From Sepiola atlantica (taxonomy: Eukaryota; Mollusca; Cephalopoda; Sepiida; Sepiolidae): a stretch of 64,000 nucleotides of DNA. Shown here piece after piece: positions 32,781 through 45,479 of this stretch (position 1 is its first letter; every line of letters begins with the position of its first letter). Both the position numbers and the translations under genes were made by a program. Below the pieces are notes generated by a model, which saw only the letters and a program-made list of their open reading frames with translations, was not told where the DNA came from and made no database searches. Where the stretch lies: positions 84,181,214 to 84,245,213 of the forward strand of contig OY744517.1 of the NCBI GenBank assembly GCA_963556195.1, written 5' to 3'.

Positions 32781-33435
32781 TCCTCCGTGCTTTCTTGGGT
32801 GTCCTGGAGTATGTTGAAACACACACAGCCTTCCATTGTTTATGCTTTCTATCCTGTAACAGAAGTATCAACTCTAAGACTCTCTGCAAAGAAATGGTGG
32901 CATGACGTGTCCTTTCTGGTGACACCTAACATCTGTTCTGCAACCCATGTTAGATTTATATCTCTTGAACTACTATGTGTGTAGCATTGATGTATGGAAA
33001 ATTAATCAGCATCTTCATAATACAAAACATTTACAAAAGGTCACCATAATGATAATGACTGAAATGAATAAAGATCATGTGACCTGTGCATGTCAACAGT
33101 TCTGGTTCTATAATAAAACTATTTAAGAATATGTGTAAACATAGGGTTAGCTTTTGGCCCGATATAATTGGTTTATTAAATAATCAAATATATTCTCATC
33201 CTGTAGCTTTACTAAATCAATATCGTTCTGCTACATTTAGTTACGTACTGATATGGCTGAGAAAAGAATTTTTTTACATTTTCATCTTAAATTTCTTGTG
33301 TTGAGAATACGTTATTCAGCAGATCATCTTTCATTAGAGACCATCTTTTCAAATATTAAAATCTTTACAATTTTTATCATTTTAGTTTATCTTGTACATT
33401 TTGAAGACAAATATTATTTCTTTGATTCTGTTTTT

Positions 33436-34260
33436 GTAACATACAGGCTGACCCCAAAAGAATGCCACACATGGAAACGTTAATAAAGTTCACAATCCTT
33501 TCTGCAATCCAACCACATTTGGTACAAATAAACTTCAGTCTATGTCTGACTTGTCCACCAAGTTTTAGTCATGAATGTCCAACAGTCTTTGTTTTATTAC
33601 CATTCAATGATAAGCTCCAAATTTGTACATCTGAATACGACATGTAAAGTTGTTAATAACTCCGACACACTCGAATTCAGGAATCGTCTTGTTTTAATAG
33701 ACATTATCTTTGAGATGAAAATCTGGTTATTATGAGTGAATCACGTTCAGGATCATTCTTCCCTCGTGATAAGACAATCCAAAAAATGCAATCCATAAAA
33801 TCATTAAGATTCATAACTCTTTCTGCAATCCAACCATATTTGGTGCAAATAAATTTAAGTCTATGCTTGACTTGTCCACCTAGGTTCAATTATCAATGTC
33901 CAACATCTTTGTTTTATCGCCGTTCAATTAAATATGGAGACACTTTGGTAATCGTTTCATCAGTAGGATGTATAGGTTTTACACTAACTGGACCGTAACC
34001 CCTCCACTTCATCCATCCCCAAAAATAGGAATACATTTTTTATCTGTGAGATTATCTCAAATATAATGTCTATGAAAATAATCCTCAAATTATTCCTAAA
34101 CTGGGGCTATCACAGCCCAAATCAGTGCAGTGCCAAGAGAGGAGTGTGTCCGAGGTATTGAGAGTTTTGCCCATGGTATATTTGCATATGATCGGATTGC
34201 AGAAAGGATTGTGAATTTTATTAACGATTTCATTGGTGGATTGTGAATTTTGTTAACAAT
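33436..34260. repeat. Related repeat segments, two direct and one inverted
   Basis: 33480-33660 and 33805-33965 share CTTTCTGCAATCCAACCA, TGACTTGTCCACC and CTTTGTTTTAT. 34185-34260 carries the start of the same segment inverted, itself duplicated (GATTGTGAATTTT twice). The left segment starts CAGGCTGACCCCAAAAGAAT, which could be a DNA-transposon terminus. No transposase is present. Confidence 0.6.
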
Positions 34261-34542
34261 TTCATGTTTGGTATTGTTTAAAGAAGGAGGAAAGGTCATC
34301 TAATATCATCAGCCTATGTCTTTCAAGAAGTTATTCAAAATTTTACTACTGATACATGTTCACCATGATTTTGACAAGTGTATTAGATGTGACAATCAAA
34401 AGAGTATTACAGGCATAAGTATAGCAAAAAGAAAAATTTAATTTTTTTTTAAAGATATGTACTTACCCCAGCACCGATGTAAAATATAAACAAATGGCTA
34501 ATGTAGCTAAAAGCGGCTTTAAGACATTTTCTAAATGTAGAT

Positions 34543-35195
34543 GTGTTGGATAATGGCCCTGTGAGGCCGGACGTATGTGTGAGGGATCGTTTGGTTTGGC
34601 TTGCGCGATTTAGTGCAGGTGGACCCGTCCAATCGAGTGCAAAATAAACTGGTTCTCACAGTTGGAGCTCACAAACGTTGACAGGGCCACCACGTTGACG
34701 AGACCTCAGGTCAAGGGTCAAGGTGCACCTCCGCATAGGGGTTTTGTGACGTCACAGGCTTTTGTGTGGGAAACAGAGTTTAGTCAGTCTGGGTTTTGGA
34801 AGCTAGTCGAACAGGCGATTTCTCTATGTAGTCTTCAAATGATTAGGGGAATTAAATTCCTTAACAGAATACAGGCATGAAATTCCTTCTTCCCCCCTCC
34901 TCGAATGGCTAAGGACTTAAGCTAGGAATTAACTACGATAAAGTAGTAATTTGGTCTCTCCCTCGACGTTAGTGAAGCATCTCCAGCGGCCGACAGAAAT
35001 CTGACGCCTGAAATAAACAAATCAAAATTTAAAAGATTGTTGCCTTGTGAATTGTATTATGAAGCTTTTGTTGCAGACACAGCGGACGGCGAGGTTCACG
35101 GCAGTACAGAAGCGAAGAAAGAACTCAACCACTAGACGACACCCCTCCACGCGACGAGGAAGATAATGTACAGGAAACTAAAGGTATGCAACAGA
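34543..35195 (+). mobile_element. LTR-like sequence with leader, direct copy
   Basis: About 650 bp that recurs inverted at 38985-39670. It starts TGTTGGATAATGGCCCTGTG, contains a cAMP-response-element palindrome TGACGTCA at 34747-34754, AATAAA near 35007, then GTTGCA and a GC-richer stretch, and ends near GGTATGCAACA. An LTR plus the start of an internal region is the best reading, but no gag or pol frame follows, so this is tentative. It is GC-richer than its surroundings. Confidence 0.55.
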
Positions 35196-35199
35196 TGTA

Positions 35200-37425
35200 T
35201 CTACATCTTACACACAACTCAATAATAAAGACCCACTTAAATCTAGTGTTGAATGCCACAACAAAAAGACAAAAAATATTTGATAAAATAATGACAATTA
35301 CTCAGCCCAAATGTAATGATAAAAACAAGGAGAATGAGGATACTAGTAGAAACAATCGAGATAATAATGATCAAGATTCATAGACAAATTTCACAAATTT
35401 GAGGAAAGCCAAAGAACATTTTAGTCATAACATAATGATAGCAATAACAAGAATGAGTAGACGATTTGAAATAACTAATGGAATAATAAAAATGTTAGAA
35501 TTTCACACAATAGTGGCCTGATTTCTCATTCCTCAATGGATCATTGGGGCAATGATAGGTGATGATTATTGGGCATTTGTATCTGGTGGAATCCTTCCCT
35601 CTCCTAGTAAGCCGAAAGCACTTGATATTGTCATCCATCAACCAAAATGCAGCTATGAAAACAAAAATGATGAAGAAGCTAATACAATTAACTGATAGAA
35701 TACTTCCAGTAACCCTTGTTAGAATTTAACAGATAGAAGACCAAAGAGCAAATCAGCCAGAAAATATGGAAAAACAGAAGGTGGGCGAAGAGACTCGTCC
35801 AAATTACCGATGGAATATAGACCACTGGTCAAAAAATTATGTTCCATCAAATGCTTCTATTAAATACAGAAAATAAAAACATGAGAGCAAAATATAAAGC
35901 CATTATCAGCATAATTACATACCCTGGAAAACATTAGTAGGCCAATGTTGAAAAAATAACGTACTAATAAATGTGTTTTGAATATCATCAATAAGCAATC
36001 TTTTTTTTTACATTTTTAATATCATCTGAAAAGAAAAATGTTTCTTGTAGAATAATATTAGAAATTTTTTTTTTTTTATATCATTCTTAAAATAAGTCCC
36101 ACCATTAATGGAGTTATACTGTTCTTTCAAAAAAACACAGCGACAAAATAACTTGCTGTTAGGACACCTAACGAAAACGGAATTACCTCCCTTGAACCAT
36201 TTTGAGAGTTAAGAGTTATGCGATAACTTGGAAAAGGGTCGTCTGCCCAGAGAGAAAGAAAACAAAGACTGTTAAAATATCAATCGCGTCCAGCGGCCAA
36301 TTAACTCATTAATTCATTCTGTGTGCAGTTTTAATAAATCTGTTAAACGTTTCTCTTGATAGTTCATCCATTTATTTACAAGTTATTATTTATACTTAAC
36401 CTAAATTAGGAGGTTATAAAACTTGCCTACTCTCCTTCACACTCTGTGACGATCAGAAGTATTCCACGGACAACTTCTGGGCATATGACCTGCATTATGG
36501 TGATAGAAATCGCACAGGGTTTAAAATATGAAGTTCATTTTTGGCATGAACATTATCCATCTGATATAACCATGTTATTTAAAATAAAGATTTAATATTA
36601 ATCAATCATCAACAAGTACCACTCCCATGCAGATTAGCATCAAGACTGCTAAGTAGGTTTGAATAGCACCATCTGTGCTAATAAAATCTCCTCACCTAGT
36701 TCCACATTATTCCCATATTAGAAACTCTATGATACAACTACAATTCATCCACCGTCATAGAGCAGTGTGACACATTTTTTCCCAAGCTAATCGGTACTAG
36801 CCAAAGATTAATGCAATATGATAGAAATGTAGATTCAAACCTATATTGAGTATCATACTGGAAATGTTGTTTAAGCTGGGAATGTACAATCTTCTATAGT
36901 GGTGTGATATATGGATCAGTTATGACATCTTACCTTCCAGGGATTGAGTTAAATGACGCATTTTTTTTAAAGCTTTGAACTACCTCAACAACAAAGCTCC
37001 CCTGTGTCACAGAACAACAACCCTTAGCTAATAAAAAAGTTACTATTAAGAGGATGACAATTTGCATTTGAAATTCATCCAGACCCTTACAAGTCAATTC
37101 AAGGCAATACATAGAATGAGTATTTCAATTAAAAGGGAAGGTGTTAGATGGAAACTAACAATCAAAATGGAATGATTTCTTGTTATGTTACATCACTTGC
37201 TATGTGGAACTCAATATAGAGCAAACTAAGGAGATTGAATCGGCAAATTAAAAACATGGGCGCTTGAACAAATAGGTCTTTCAACATGTGCATCTCATGA
37301 CTACTAATAACATTGTGTAAATATATACATTGTCTAAAGAGCATTAATAAATGGTGCCATTAACATTACAAAGAATTGAGTCGCATTTATTTTCACTATT
37401 ATCATATCCGGTTTTATTATGAACT
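35200..37425. other. No gene recognised
   Basis: AT-rich sequence between the inverted LTR-like copies. A 65-codon frame at 35186 has no family features. Confidence 0.45.
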
Positions 37426-37429
37426 AACG

Positions 37430-37965
37430 GAATACCTGTCCCAGGACAGGTAAACATAAATTCCACAAACAAAACAGGTTGTATCACTTTTATGTCTCCT
37501 TACCCAGATTAAAATCAAAATATAATGCTACTAAACCTTATGTCTAGAATCCCTATTCCAGTTTTGATTTTAGGATATGTCTAATCTTGTTTAATTGGTC
37601 TCTACTGATTGTTGATCAAACTTAATGCAAATCTGAAATCTTTCAATTTTCAAATGGGAGTTTGTGCCCATATTATGCCGCCTAAAACCCCTTTAAAATA
37701 CTCCAAGGAAACTGAAATTTGGAGAATATTTATTAATTGATGTCTAATACCTATTGTTAAAATTTCACAAAACCGGACCTATCTAAATTTTGACTCCTTC
37801 TTTGCCCTTTTTGCATAAACCTAAATATAGTCCACATTACCCACCCTTACGCCTAGCAGCTGTGTTCCAAAATTCATAATGATTGTTTAATTAGTTAAGG
37901 ATTGAATCTTGTACATACAAATATATGAACATATACACATACCTAACTTCATATAGATAAAGATT
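37430..37965 (-). mobile_element. Family M repeat, copy with a single 59-bp unit
   Basis: Reverse complement of the flanks and one unit of 30840-32780. The unit at about 37505-37565 contains AAACCTTATGTCTAGAATCC. It shows the pre-expansion state of the family. Confidence 0.85.
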
Positions 37966-38356
37966 GATACAACAAAAATGTTGCAGTTATTGTCATATTA
38001 TAATTGTAGCTTTTTATCACATCATTTTGTGTCAATACACTTGTCAATTAGTATTTCTTTGTTACTTATTTTACTGTATTCTTGATGCACTTTTGTCTAA
38101 TTCTCTGGATTAATAGATATTTTGACTCTTCAAAAAGAAGTTTTCTCCAGTTTTGAATTTACAATAGATATCAAATCCTACATATTCATGAATATTTCAC
38201 TCTGCTAAAAGACATCAAAGGACAATCAAAACATAAGGGGCACCATAATCAAAATATGTAGATTATTCACTAACCAATTCCATTTTAAATTTAATAATGA
38301 ATATTACCAACAGAAATTCTGACTTAATTAGTTTAGTTTAATTAATTAGCATTCGT

Positions 38357-38572
38357 GAGAGGTGACGGTGGTTAAGTGGATAACGACACAGACTGAGGAC
38401 CTGGGTGTTTCAAGTTCGAATCCAGTCGGTTCCACAGTATCACTTTCACTTAGGGATGTTGGTCCTTCCCGTAAGTACCCTATGTATTTCCAGAAAGATT
38501 TCTAACTAGAAAAACATCGGGGAAACTAATGCCAACATTAGAATCGTCTGATTCACACGAAAGAAGAAGAAG
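38357..38572 (+). mobile_element. tRNA-derived SINE with target-site duplication
   Basis: 216 bp bounded by a perfect 13-bp duplication, AATTAGCATTCGT, at 38344-38356 and 38573-38585. The head has a box-A-like GGTTAAGTGGATAACG and box-B GTTCGAATCC. The body follows, and the element ends in an (AAG)n tail (38561-38572). Intact borders suggest a fairly recent insertion. A diverged inverted copy lies at 48060-48245. Confidence 0.95.
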
Positions 38573-38984
38573 AATTAGCATTCGTTTCTAGTTTCTAACT
38601 TTCAGGTTCAAGTGATGTTTTCACACACACATTCTTCCTAGAAATTGTAGAATAGGGCCCCTTTCAAAATAATAATTCGAAAGATTCCTTATGTTTTATA
38701 TACATTGCTTGCGAATACCTTAATCATTTATCCTAACAATATCAATATAAAGATATTAGCAATAGAATTAGTGTCAAATATAAATAAAGAGAGTCACTGT
38801 CGACACCAGAGTTTGAACCTGAATCTGTAGATAATGAAATGGACGACAGCCATTTACTATAAATATAGATACCATGCTACTGACTGGGAATAGAGTACTT
38901 ATTTTGTGTTTTACTATTGTTGCATAGCCGTCCCGGACTGGTCCGTGGCAGTTCTCGCTTAAACAACTGGTCATTTTAAACACC

Positions 38985-39670
38985 AGAAAGGCATATGTTG
39001 CATACCTTTAATTTCTCGTACCTTTTCTTCTTCGTCGTGTGGAGGTGCGCCGTCTCGATGTCGTTTGGTGGTTGAATTCTTTCTTCTTTCTTTCTGTTGT
39101 GAACATCGCCGTTCGTTGTGTCTGCAACAAAACCTTTATAACACAAAATTCACGAGGCAACAATCTTTTACTTTGATTTGTTTATTTCAGGCGTTAGATT
39201 TCCGTCGGCCACGGAGATGCTTCACCAACGTTAAGGGAGAGACCAAATTACTACTTTATCGTAGTTAATTCCTATTTAAGTGCTTAGCCATTCGAGGAGG
39301 AGGGAAGAAGGAATCTCATGCCTGTATTTTCTTAGGGAAATAAAATCCCATTTTTCATTTCGGACCACATAAAGAAACACGTTTGTTCGACTCGCTTCCA
39401 AAACCCAGACTGGCAAATCTCTGCTTCCCACACAAAAGCCCGTGACGTCACAGAACCCCCAAGCGCAGGTGTACCTTGACCCTTGATCTGAGGTCTCGTC
39501 AACGTGGTGACCCTGTCAACGTATGTGAGCTCCGACTGTGAGAAACAGTTTATTCTGCACTGGACTGTACGGGTCCACCCGCACTAAATCGCTGAAGCCA
39601 AACCAAACGATCTCTCACACATGCGTCCACTTCAAGATGCGACCGGCCTCACAGGGCCATTATCCAACAC
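38985..39670 (-). mobile_element. LTR-like sequence with leader, inverted copy
   Basis: Reverse complement of 34543-35195, including TGACGTCA, the AATAAA region and the leader, with many small differences. Together with the direct copy it could form a stem 4 kb apart. Confidence 0.6.
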
Positions 39671-39879
39671 TGTTGTGTTAAGTCGGGTAGAAAGTTGAAT
39701 GACACTTGTTTCAGGACGATTCAAAACAATTAGTACTTTCTAGTAACTCTATGCTAAATTGGTATTAGCTAATAAGTAACTAATAATTGTTTCATTCACT
39801 CATTACTTTTCGTTTGTATGATGCATTTTAATTTTGTTACATAATTAAATACTTATTATTCTACATTGGAGTTCTTCTG

Positions 39880-41640
39880 TTGATCAACCATCTCGTTATG
39901 TATGAATCTGGAACAGCCAAGAGTTAAGTAGATTATCTGTTGGTTAGGAAAAAAGACAGGAAGCTCTTGAATGATGTGAAAGTAATACCCAGTGAAGAAA
40001 TTGTGACACAGCATAAACCAATTATTTGCGACTTGAAATTGAAGAAAGCTCATGAAGTTAAGAGAAAGTTTATCCTTAAGAAAAAGGTGTTGATGAAAAT
40101 CTAAAACGTGAATTTAAATACCAAGTGAAAGAGTGTTTTATTGCCAGATCATGTGGAAGAACAGTGAAGGAAATTGAAGAATACACTGTTGAAGGGAATA
40201 CACCAGAGTTGTGGGTGGATGACAGAAATGTATCAAAGAAAAGCAGAAACGATGGTGTGAGTGGCTTAGAGAATAAGGATATGTATTTCGTGGCAAAGAC
40301 GACAGTACGAAGAGCAATCTACAAAGTCAAGATGGAGGCTGAACGAACTAGATTTTCAGATATACTACAAAAAGATGACCAGAGAAATGATAAAAAGATG
40401 GCAAAGACAAATATGGTTATTATTGAAGAGAAGTGAATTCAAAATAACAATGGGGTGCTAGCAACAAATGAGCAGGACAAGAGGGATGCTTGGAAATGAT
40501 ATTATGGGAGATTGTTGGAGACTGAGTTTTAATGGGACTGAGAGAATCTAGAAGTTGCAGAAGCAGTATCTGGACCAGTCATGAGAAGTGAGAAAGAATG
40601 GTATGGGATGAAGAGTAAGGTTACAGAATCCTCAAGTGTTGTTTCAGAAATGTTGGGTAAAACAAGCATCGAAATGATTACACACTTGAGAAGTCTCATC
40701 ATAAAAAATGGGTTGCTCTAAAAGACTAACATCTTGTCAACTGTTACGAGGGTAACGAGGGAGTACAGGATAGAGTTCATTACAGAGGCTTATAGATCAG
40801 GTTCTGAAAGTGGTTGAGAGAATAATTGAGCAGCAGATAAGTCTGATCAACATAAATGCTATATTTATCCTGAGACAAATGCAAGAGAAGTACCTTAATA
40901 ATAAGAAGAACGTGTATTTTCGTTTTGTGGATTTAAAGAAAGTTTTTGACAGAGTGCCAAGAGATGTTGGCTGGGGAACTTTGCATAAATTAGAGGCAAG
41001 CAAGGAGTTGGTGAAGGTTGTTCAACCAATCTACAAAAATGCTCAAAGTCTTGTTAGAATTAACAGCACATTTAGTGACAGCTTTAATGTTAAAGTGGGA
41101 GTACATCAGGGATTTCTACTGTGTCCATTGCTTTTCATTTATGTCTTAGAAACGTTGTCCATAGAGTTTCTACAAGTTGTCCGGAAGACACACTTCATGC
41201 TAATGATTTAGTGCTTGCCTGTGAAACAATGGAATGTCTGCATGTTAAAGACTTGGAATAATACTATGGAAATACAAATCTGAGAGTGAATGTTACCAAG
41301 ACCAAAGTGATGATCAGTGGTTGAAAGGGGAAAGTTCCCTTGCTAAATTTGTGGAAATTGAGTTGGGAGCAATTCAATTTTTTATGCTACTTGTAAGCAT
41401 TGGGTACACGGGTGCAGTAGAATTACATGTAGATTGAGAGAGGATGACCAACAATGAATAATCTTGTCCTTGCTTGAGAGAGGATGACCAATTTGTGTGC
41501 TAGAAGTGTAAGACAATGGAATCAGATGAGAATTCAGATGTGAAGAAAGTAGTTTTAGATGGCAAGGTTGTCCAGAAATTTTGTTATCTTAATAACTTTT
41601 TAAAAATCATATTTAAAAAATAAGTTAATTATGAATGTTA
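39880..41640 (+). pseudogene. Degraded non-LTR retrotransposon: linker, reverse transcriptase, Cys-rich motif
   Basis: A long LINE fossil split by many stops and shifts. 40125-40436 resembles the linker between endonuclease and RT (RRAIYKVKMEAERTRFSDIL). 40810-41211 holds RT palm motifs: AIFILRQMQEKYL, motif A FVDLKKVFDRVPRD, and motif B GVHQGFLLCPLLF. The catalytic box is altered (HANDLVLA, in another frame, near 41200). 41290-41500 decodes in mixed frames to the CxxC...WVH Cys/His motif typical of this LINE group, and 41540-41590 to KVVQKFCYL. Not functional. Confidence 0.85.
41434..41490. repeat. 17-bp direct repeats around a 23-bp insert
   Basis: TTGAGAGAGGATGACCA occurs at 41434-41450 and 41474-41490. 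The 23 bases between match 42812-42834 with one change. It interrupts the LINE fossil. Confidence 0.8.
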
Positions 41641-41859
41641 ATCCACCATAATGCATTACACTTCATTCGTTAAAACAAATCAATTATTTTGTTGGGATCT
41701 GGAAATTCGAACGGAATTTCAAAACATTTAAACTGTCGAATAGAAAGTAATTTAAACTGGCTTAAAACTTTTCAATAAATTCTCATGTATTATAATAATG
41801 AAAGCCATGGAAGTTATTTATCTGTCTCCTCCTGCTCCCAATGTTGAGTAACAATTTAT

Positions 41860-42195
41860 TTTAAAAAAATTTATTTTAATGTAAATCGGTCCAGACAAGG
41901 CATGAATCCATTTGATGTAAGGAGCTAATAAGAACGAAAGATGATTATCACAAAGACAGGAGATGCCTATTGACCTTAGTCTTGAAAAGACCAAGACTAT
42001 TGGTAGGAGGAAAACATTCAACAGGAAGAGAGTTCCACAAGCCTGCATTTCTTGGAAAGAAACTACTGGAATAGGAAACTGTATTACAATGAGGTATCAA
42101 AACAGCGAATTGATGTAGACCACTAGACCAACGAGTCAAACGAACTGATACGAAGGAAGCAGGGAATATATCACACGATTCCAAAGAACACATTT
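41860..42195 (-). pseudogene. LINE 3' end (family L-B)
   Basis: The minus-strand frame reads RLTRWSSGLHQFAVLIPHCN, SSSFFPRNAGLWNSLPVECF, FKTKVNRHLLSL and stops at 41948, followed by a 3' UTR with CTTACATCAAATGGATTCAT and GCCTTGTCTGGACC. It is the C-terminus of a Jockey/CR1-like RT, related to but distinct from family L-A. The rest of the gene is absent. Confidence 0.85.
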
Positions 42196-43649
42196 AAGCT
42201 CCCCACCCCCACTAATTTAATATCCCTCTTCTAAAGAATACTTTTTGTCTCAACGTAAATTCGATAATCACATGTTGAAATGTTCATGATTCTCTGTCAA
42301 AACGATTCCCTAACAACGCTGGGTAGGGTCTGCAAGTATTTGTACAAATATAACTAGTCATAATATTATTTGATCTTATTTATCTTGGGGCATATTTTTC
42401 ACTTCATTATCATGTCCTCTAACATTATGATTAGCATCGCCTCCTATCTACATAGAATTAACACTAGTGTAGACTTTTACTTATCAATGACAAATTGTAC
42501 ACTGAATGTACGCTTGCCCACCTTTTTCCCCAATTGGAGTGTAGCGCACTAAATCTGAAAAATTTCTAGAAAGTTCTGAGAAAAATCCTATGTAAACCAA
42601 CCTAAGACTTGAAATTTCAGTAATTTCAATTTATCTGCTTAAGACCACCACATCAGAACGTTTCAAAAACTTTCTGTCTAAAATTCGCCTTCTTCAATGA
42701 ATTAATTCACTCATTTAAGCTCACTTGCCAGGAGTGTTTCAGTATGTTAAAAACTAACAAATTTCTGTAACTGCAGCAACAGCTATTTACCACATTCACT
42801 TCCATACTACCAACAATGAATACTCTTGTCCTTGCTTGCACATTTTTTGCTATTTTCAGACTTAAAAATTTGTTGGACATTAACACTGTTAAAACTCAAT
42901 GTACACACTTAAAATTTCTGTATACACGTGCATGCATGCATGCAGACATACATACTACTTATTTGTCTGTAAATAAATGTATTTGTTCATTTAAAAAAAT
43001 GTATACATGTATTCATATTATTATTATTATTATTGCATTGATCATTATTTTATGATTGTCCTTCGTTACTTATAATAAGGAGATTCACAATAAACTTGTA
43101 TAAAAACAAGGAAACAATGTTATTATTGTTATTGACAATGTGTATGCTTGGTTAGCAGCATTTTTATATTGAATATGAGCTTGTATATCATACGCAACCG
43201 CATTTCATACTATTTTTATATTTTACATGAAAAATTATACTGCCATAATAATACACATTTTAGATGGATGAATATCTGTATACAAGAGTCGATCCACAAC
43301 TTTGGCCGAATTTTTTCATTTCCACATAATTTTTTGAAGATTTCACTCTTGACGCTATTTAAGTCCATTTCATAGCCAATCCATCATCTCTAGATAGGCA
43401 GATTTCATTTTCAGTAATTCTTTATGTATGAAAGAAATATATAACCTAGCATGTAAAGTCACCTCGATTGGAAAAAATTTCATTCGCAGTCCAAGTTAAT
43501 AATTGAAAATAATTAATTGGAAAAAATCTAATTCTCAGACCAAATCAACAATTGAAAATAATTGATTGAAAAAACCGGTGTCCCCGTTTTTGGGGAGGGG
43601 GGCACCTCTGCATGTGTTTGCAGTCGGTGAATTTGTGGCTCTGACAACA

Positions 43650-43790
43650 GGGTGAAAATTAGAATAAGGATTCTAGACATAAGGTTTAGAATCATTATAT
43701 CTTGATTAAATCTTCGTAAGGGGGCATAAATGCGATGCAAAACTGTTCTGTTCAGGGAATTTTACCCGTCTTAGGACATGTATTATTTTA

Positions 43791-43795
<5 letters not shown>
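43650..43795 (+). mobile_element. Family M repeat, partial copy with one unit
   Basis: Carries AAGGATTCTAGACATAAGG, then the right flank (TCTTCGTAAGGGGGCATAAA, ACTGTTCTGTTCAG, ACCCGTC) as at 32670-32760. It runs into an (AT)n tract at 43792. Confidence 0.85.
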
Positions 43796-43843
<48 letters not shown>

Positions 43844-44060
43844 TATTTCATGTATTCACATAACATTTTATAAGGAGATATAATTTTTTATGTATTAATT
43901 TCAGTATTTACTTCAACAATGCTCGCTATGTAAGTAGAGCTAGATAGTAAGCTATGAAAATATATAAAACTCTACTATAAAAATGTATAACATATGTAAA
44001 TAGTCCATGATGAAATAAATAAATAAATAAATAAATAAATGTATATATATGTATATATGA
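43792..44060. repeat. (AT)n and (AAAT)n microsatellites
   Basis: (AT)n at 43792-43840 and (AAAT)n at about 44012-44040. Confidence 0.93.
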
Positions 44061-45049
44061 AATATTTTTATAAATATATATTTTTAATCTTAAAACATTT
44101 GTAGATAAAGAAAATAACCAAGCGGGAAAAAAGGGGGGTTATTATAATGGAATCATCTAACTCTATAAAATAGATGTTCTGTAAAATAGTAAACTCAATT
44201 TGAAAAGAACAACACAGGTAAGGAGAAACTATATTTAATAACTTAAAAGAAACAAATCTGGAGGCAAAACTAAATCAAATATTTGTAAAATTTTTAATTA
44301 AAAAATAATTATTAAATAGGGAGGTGGTGTCTGATCAACACTGCTGGAATGCCATGATAAAGAAATACTGTTTTGTTTTTAGAATCCCGAAAGTGTTTTC
44401 ATGGTAAACAACTGACGATCCCTTATATAAAAAAACATATATAAAAATATATTTATATTAGAGTAAATTGTTGGAAGTTAACTAATATAGTGATTGAAGT
44501 AGATTGATTGACTTACTAGACAAAAATCTTTCAACGAAAAAATGCATTCATAATGTTATCATGCTGTATTTATCCATTCAAACGAATAATAGATTAAATG
44601 TTAATTCACTTCGAATCAGCATATCAAATATTAGGTGTATTAAAAATAAAACGCTGTTGATCTAGCAAGCTTGACAGGCGCTCCATTAAGTTGCACTGAT
44701 GTTGTTTTTATAATAACAAGAAAGTATAACATATAATATAATGTCAAGCCGCCAACAAGTTTTTTTATGGTTAATAAAACTGCTTATAACAGAAAACGAC
44801 TTTGTTCCAACAAAAAATAAAGAATTATAAAAACTTTCAAACAAAAAGGAAGAAAGCATGAAAGGCTAATTTTCTTCACAATTATAAAAGGCGTCCATTA
44901 GTCTGAAAAGATGATCATTTTGGTACTGATGACGATTCACTCTGCAGTGCACAAAGCCAGACTAAGTTTATATGGAGGACAGACTGTCACCCATGTAACA
45001 GGTTCCTACATCTCCACATCGCTGAAATAATTCAATGGACAGGTATAGT

Positions 45050-45100
45050 AAGTTCACACCTGATGATAACAAGACGCAAGTGTGCGCCTCGAAGTTGAAA
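45050..45100 (+). other. Decayed hammerhead-like motif
   Basis: CTGATGA at about 45060, an imperfect GACGC/GCGCC hairpin, then CGAAG. The linker is too long and position 15.1 is G, so activity is unlikely. Sequence around it (44880-45115) is complex and may be a retroelement end. Confidence 0.3.
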
Positions 45101-45424
45101 TTAAAATAAATGCATATGCAGATCATTGTGAACGTATGTAGATGCTCTTAGCTAATTTAATAATTGCAGACATGCTTGCAAGTTTTTCTTAAACAAAAAT
45201 GGAATTATTAAAAGTTCAGAGTTCTACAAATATTCTCGAACTGATAAAATTCTTACTGCAGCTCTCAGGAATTTTAATTTTACCTCCTAAAACAAATTCA
45301 CATCTTTGACTACCTTTGAACTTTACTAATGAGAAAAACACTCACAATTAACTACAATGAACATTTTATTACCTATAGATGTTTATTCAATCAAACAAAA
45401 GTGTATATTTTTCTCTATTTTTTA

Positions 45425-45478
45425 ATGGAAATCGCTCTAGACAAGGCATGAAGCCACTTGATGTAAGGAGCCAAAAAA
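45425..45478 (-). repeat. LINE family L-B 3' UTR fragment
   Basis: About 50 bp matching the 3' end of 41860-41940 (CTCCTTACATCAAGTGGCTT, CATGCCTTGTCTAGA), a severely 5'-truncated copy. Confidence 0.8.
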
Positions 45479-45479
45479 T

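Noticed and set aside
34440..34460. Bacterial-type terminators at T-runs after hairpins
   Set aside because: The window is eukaryotic, and poly-T runs are common and unlinked to genes.
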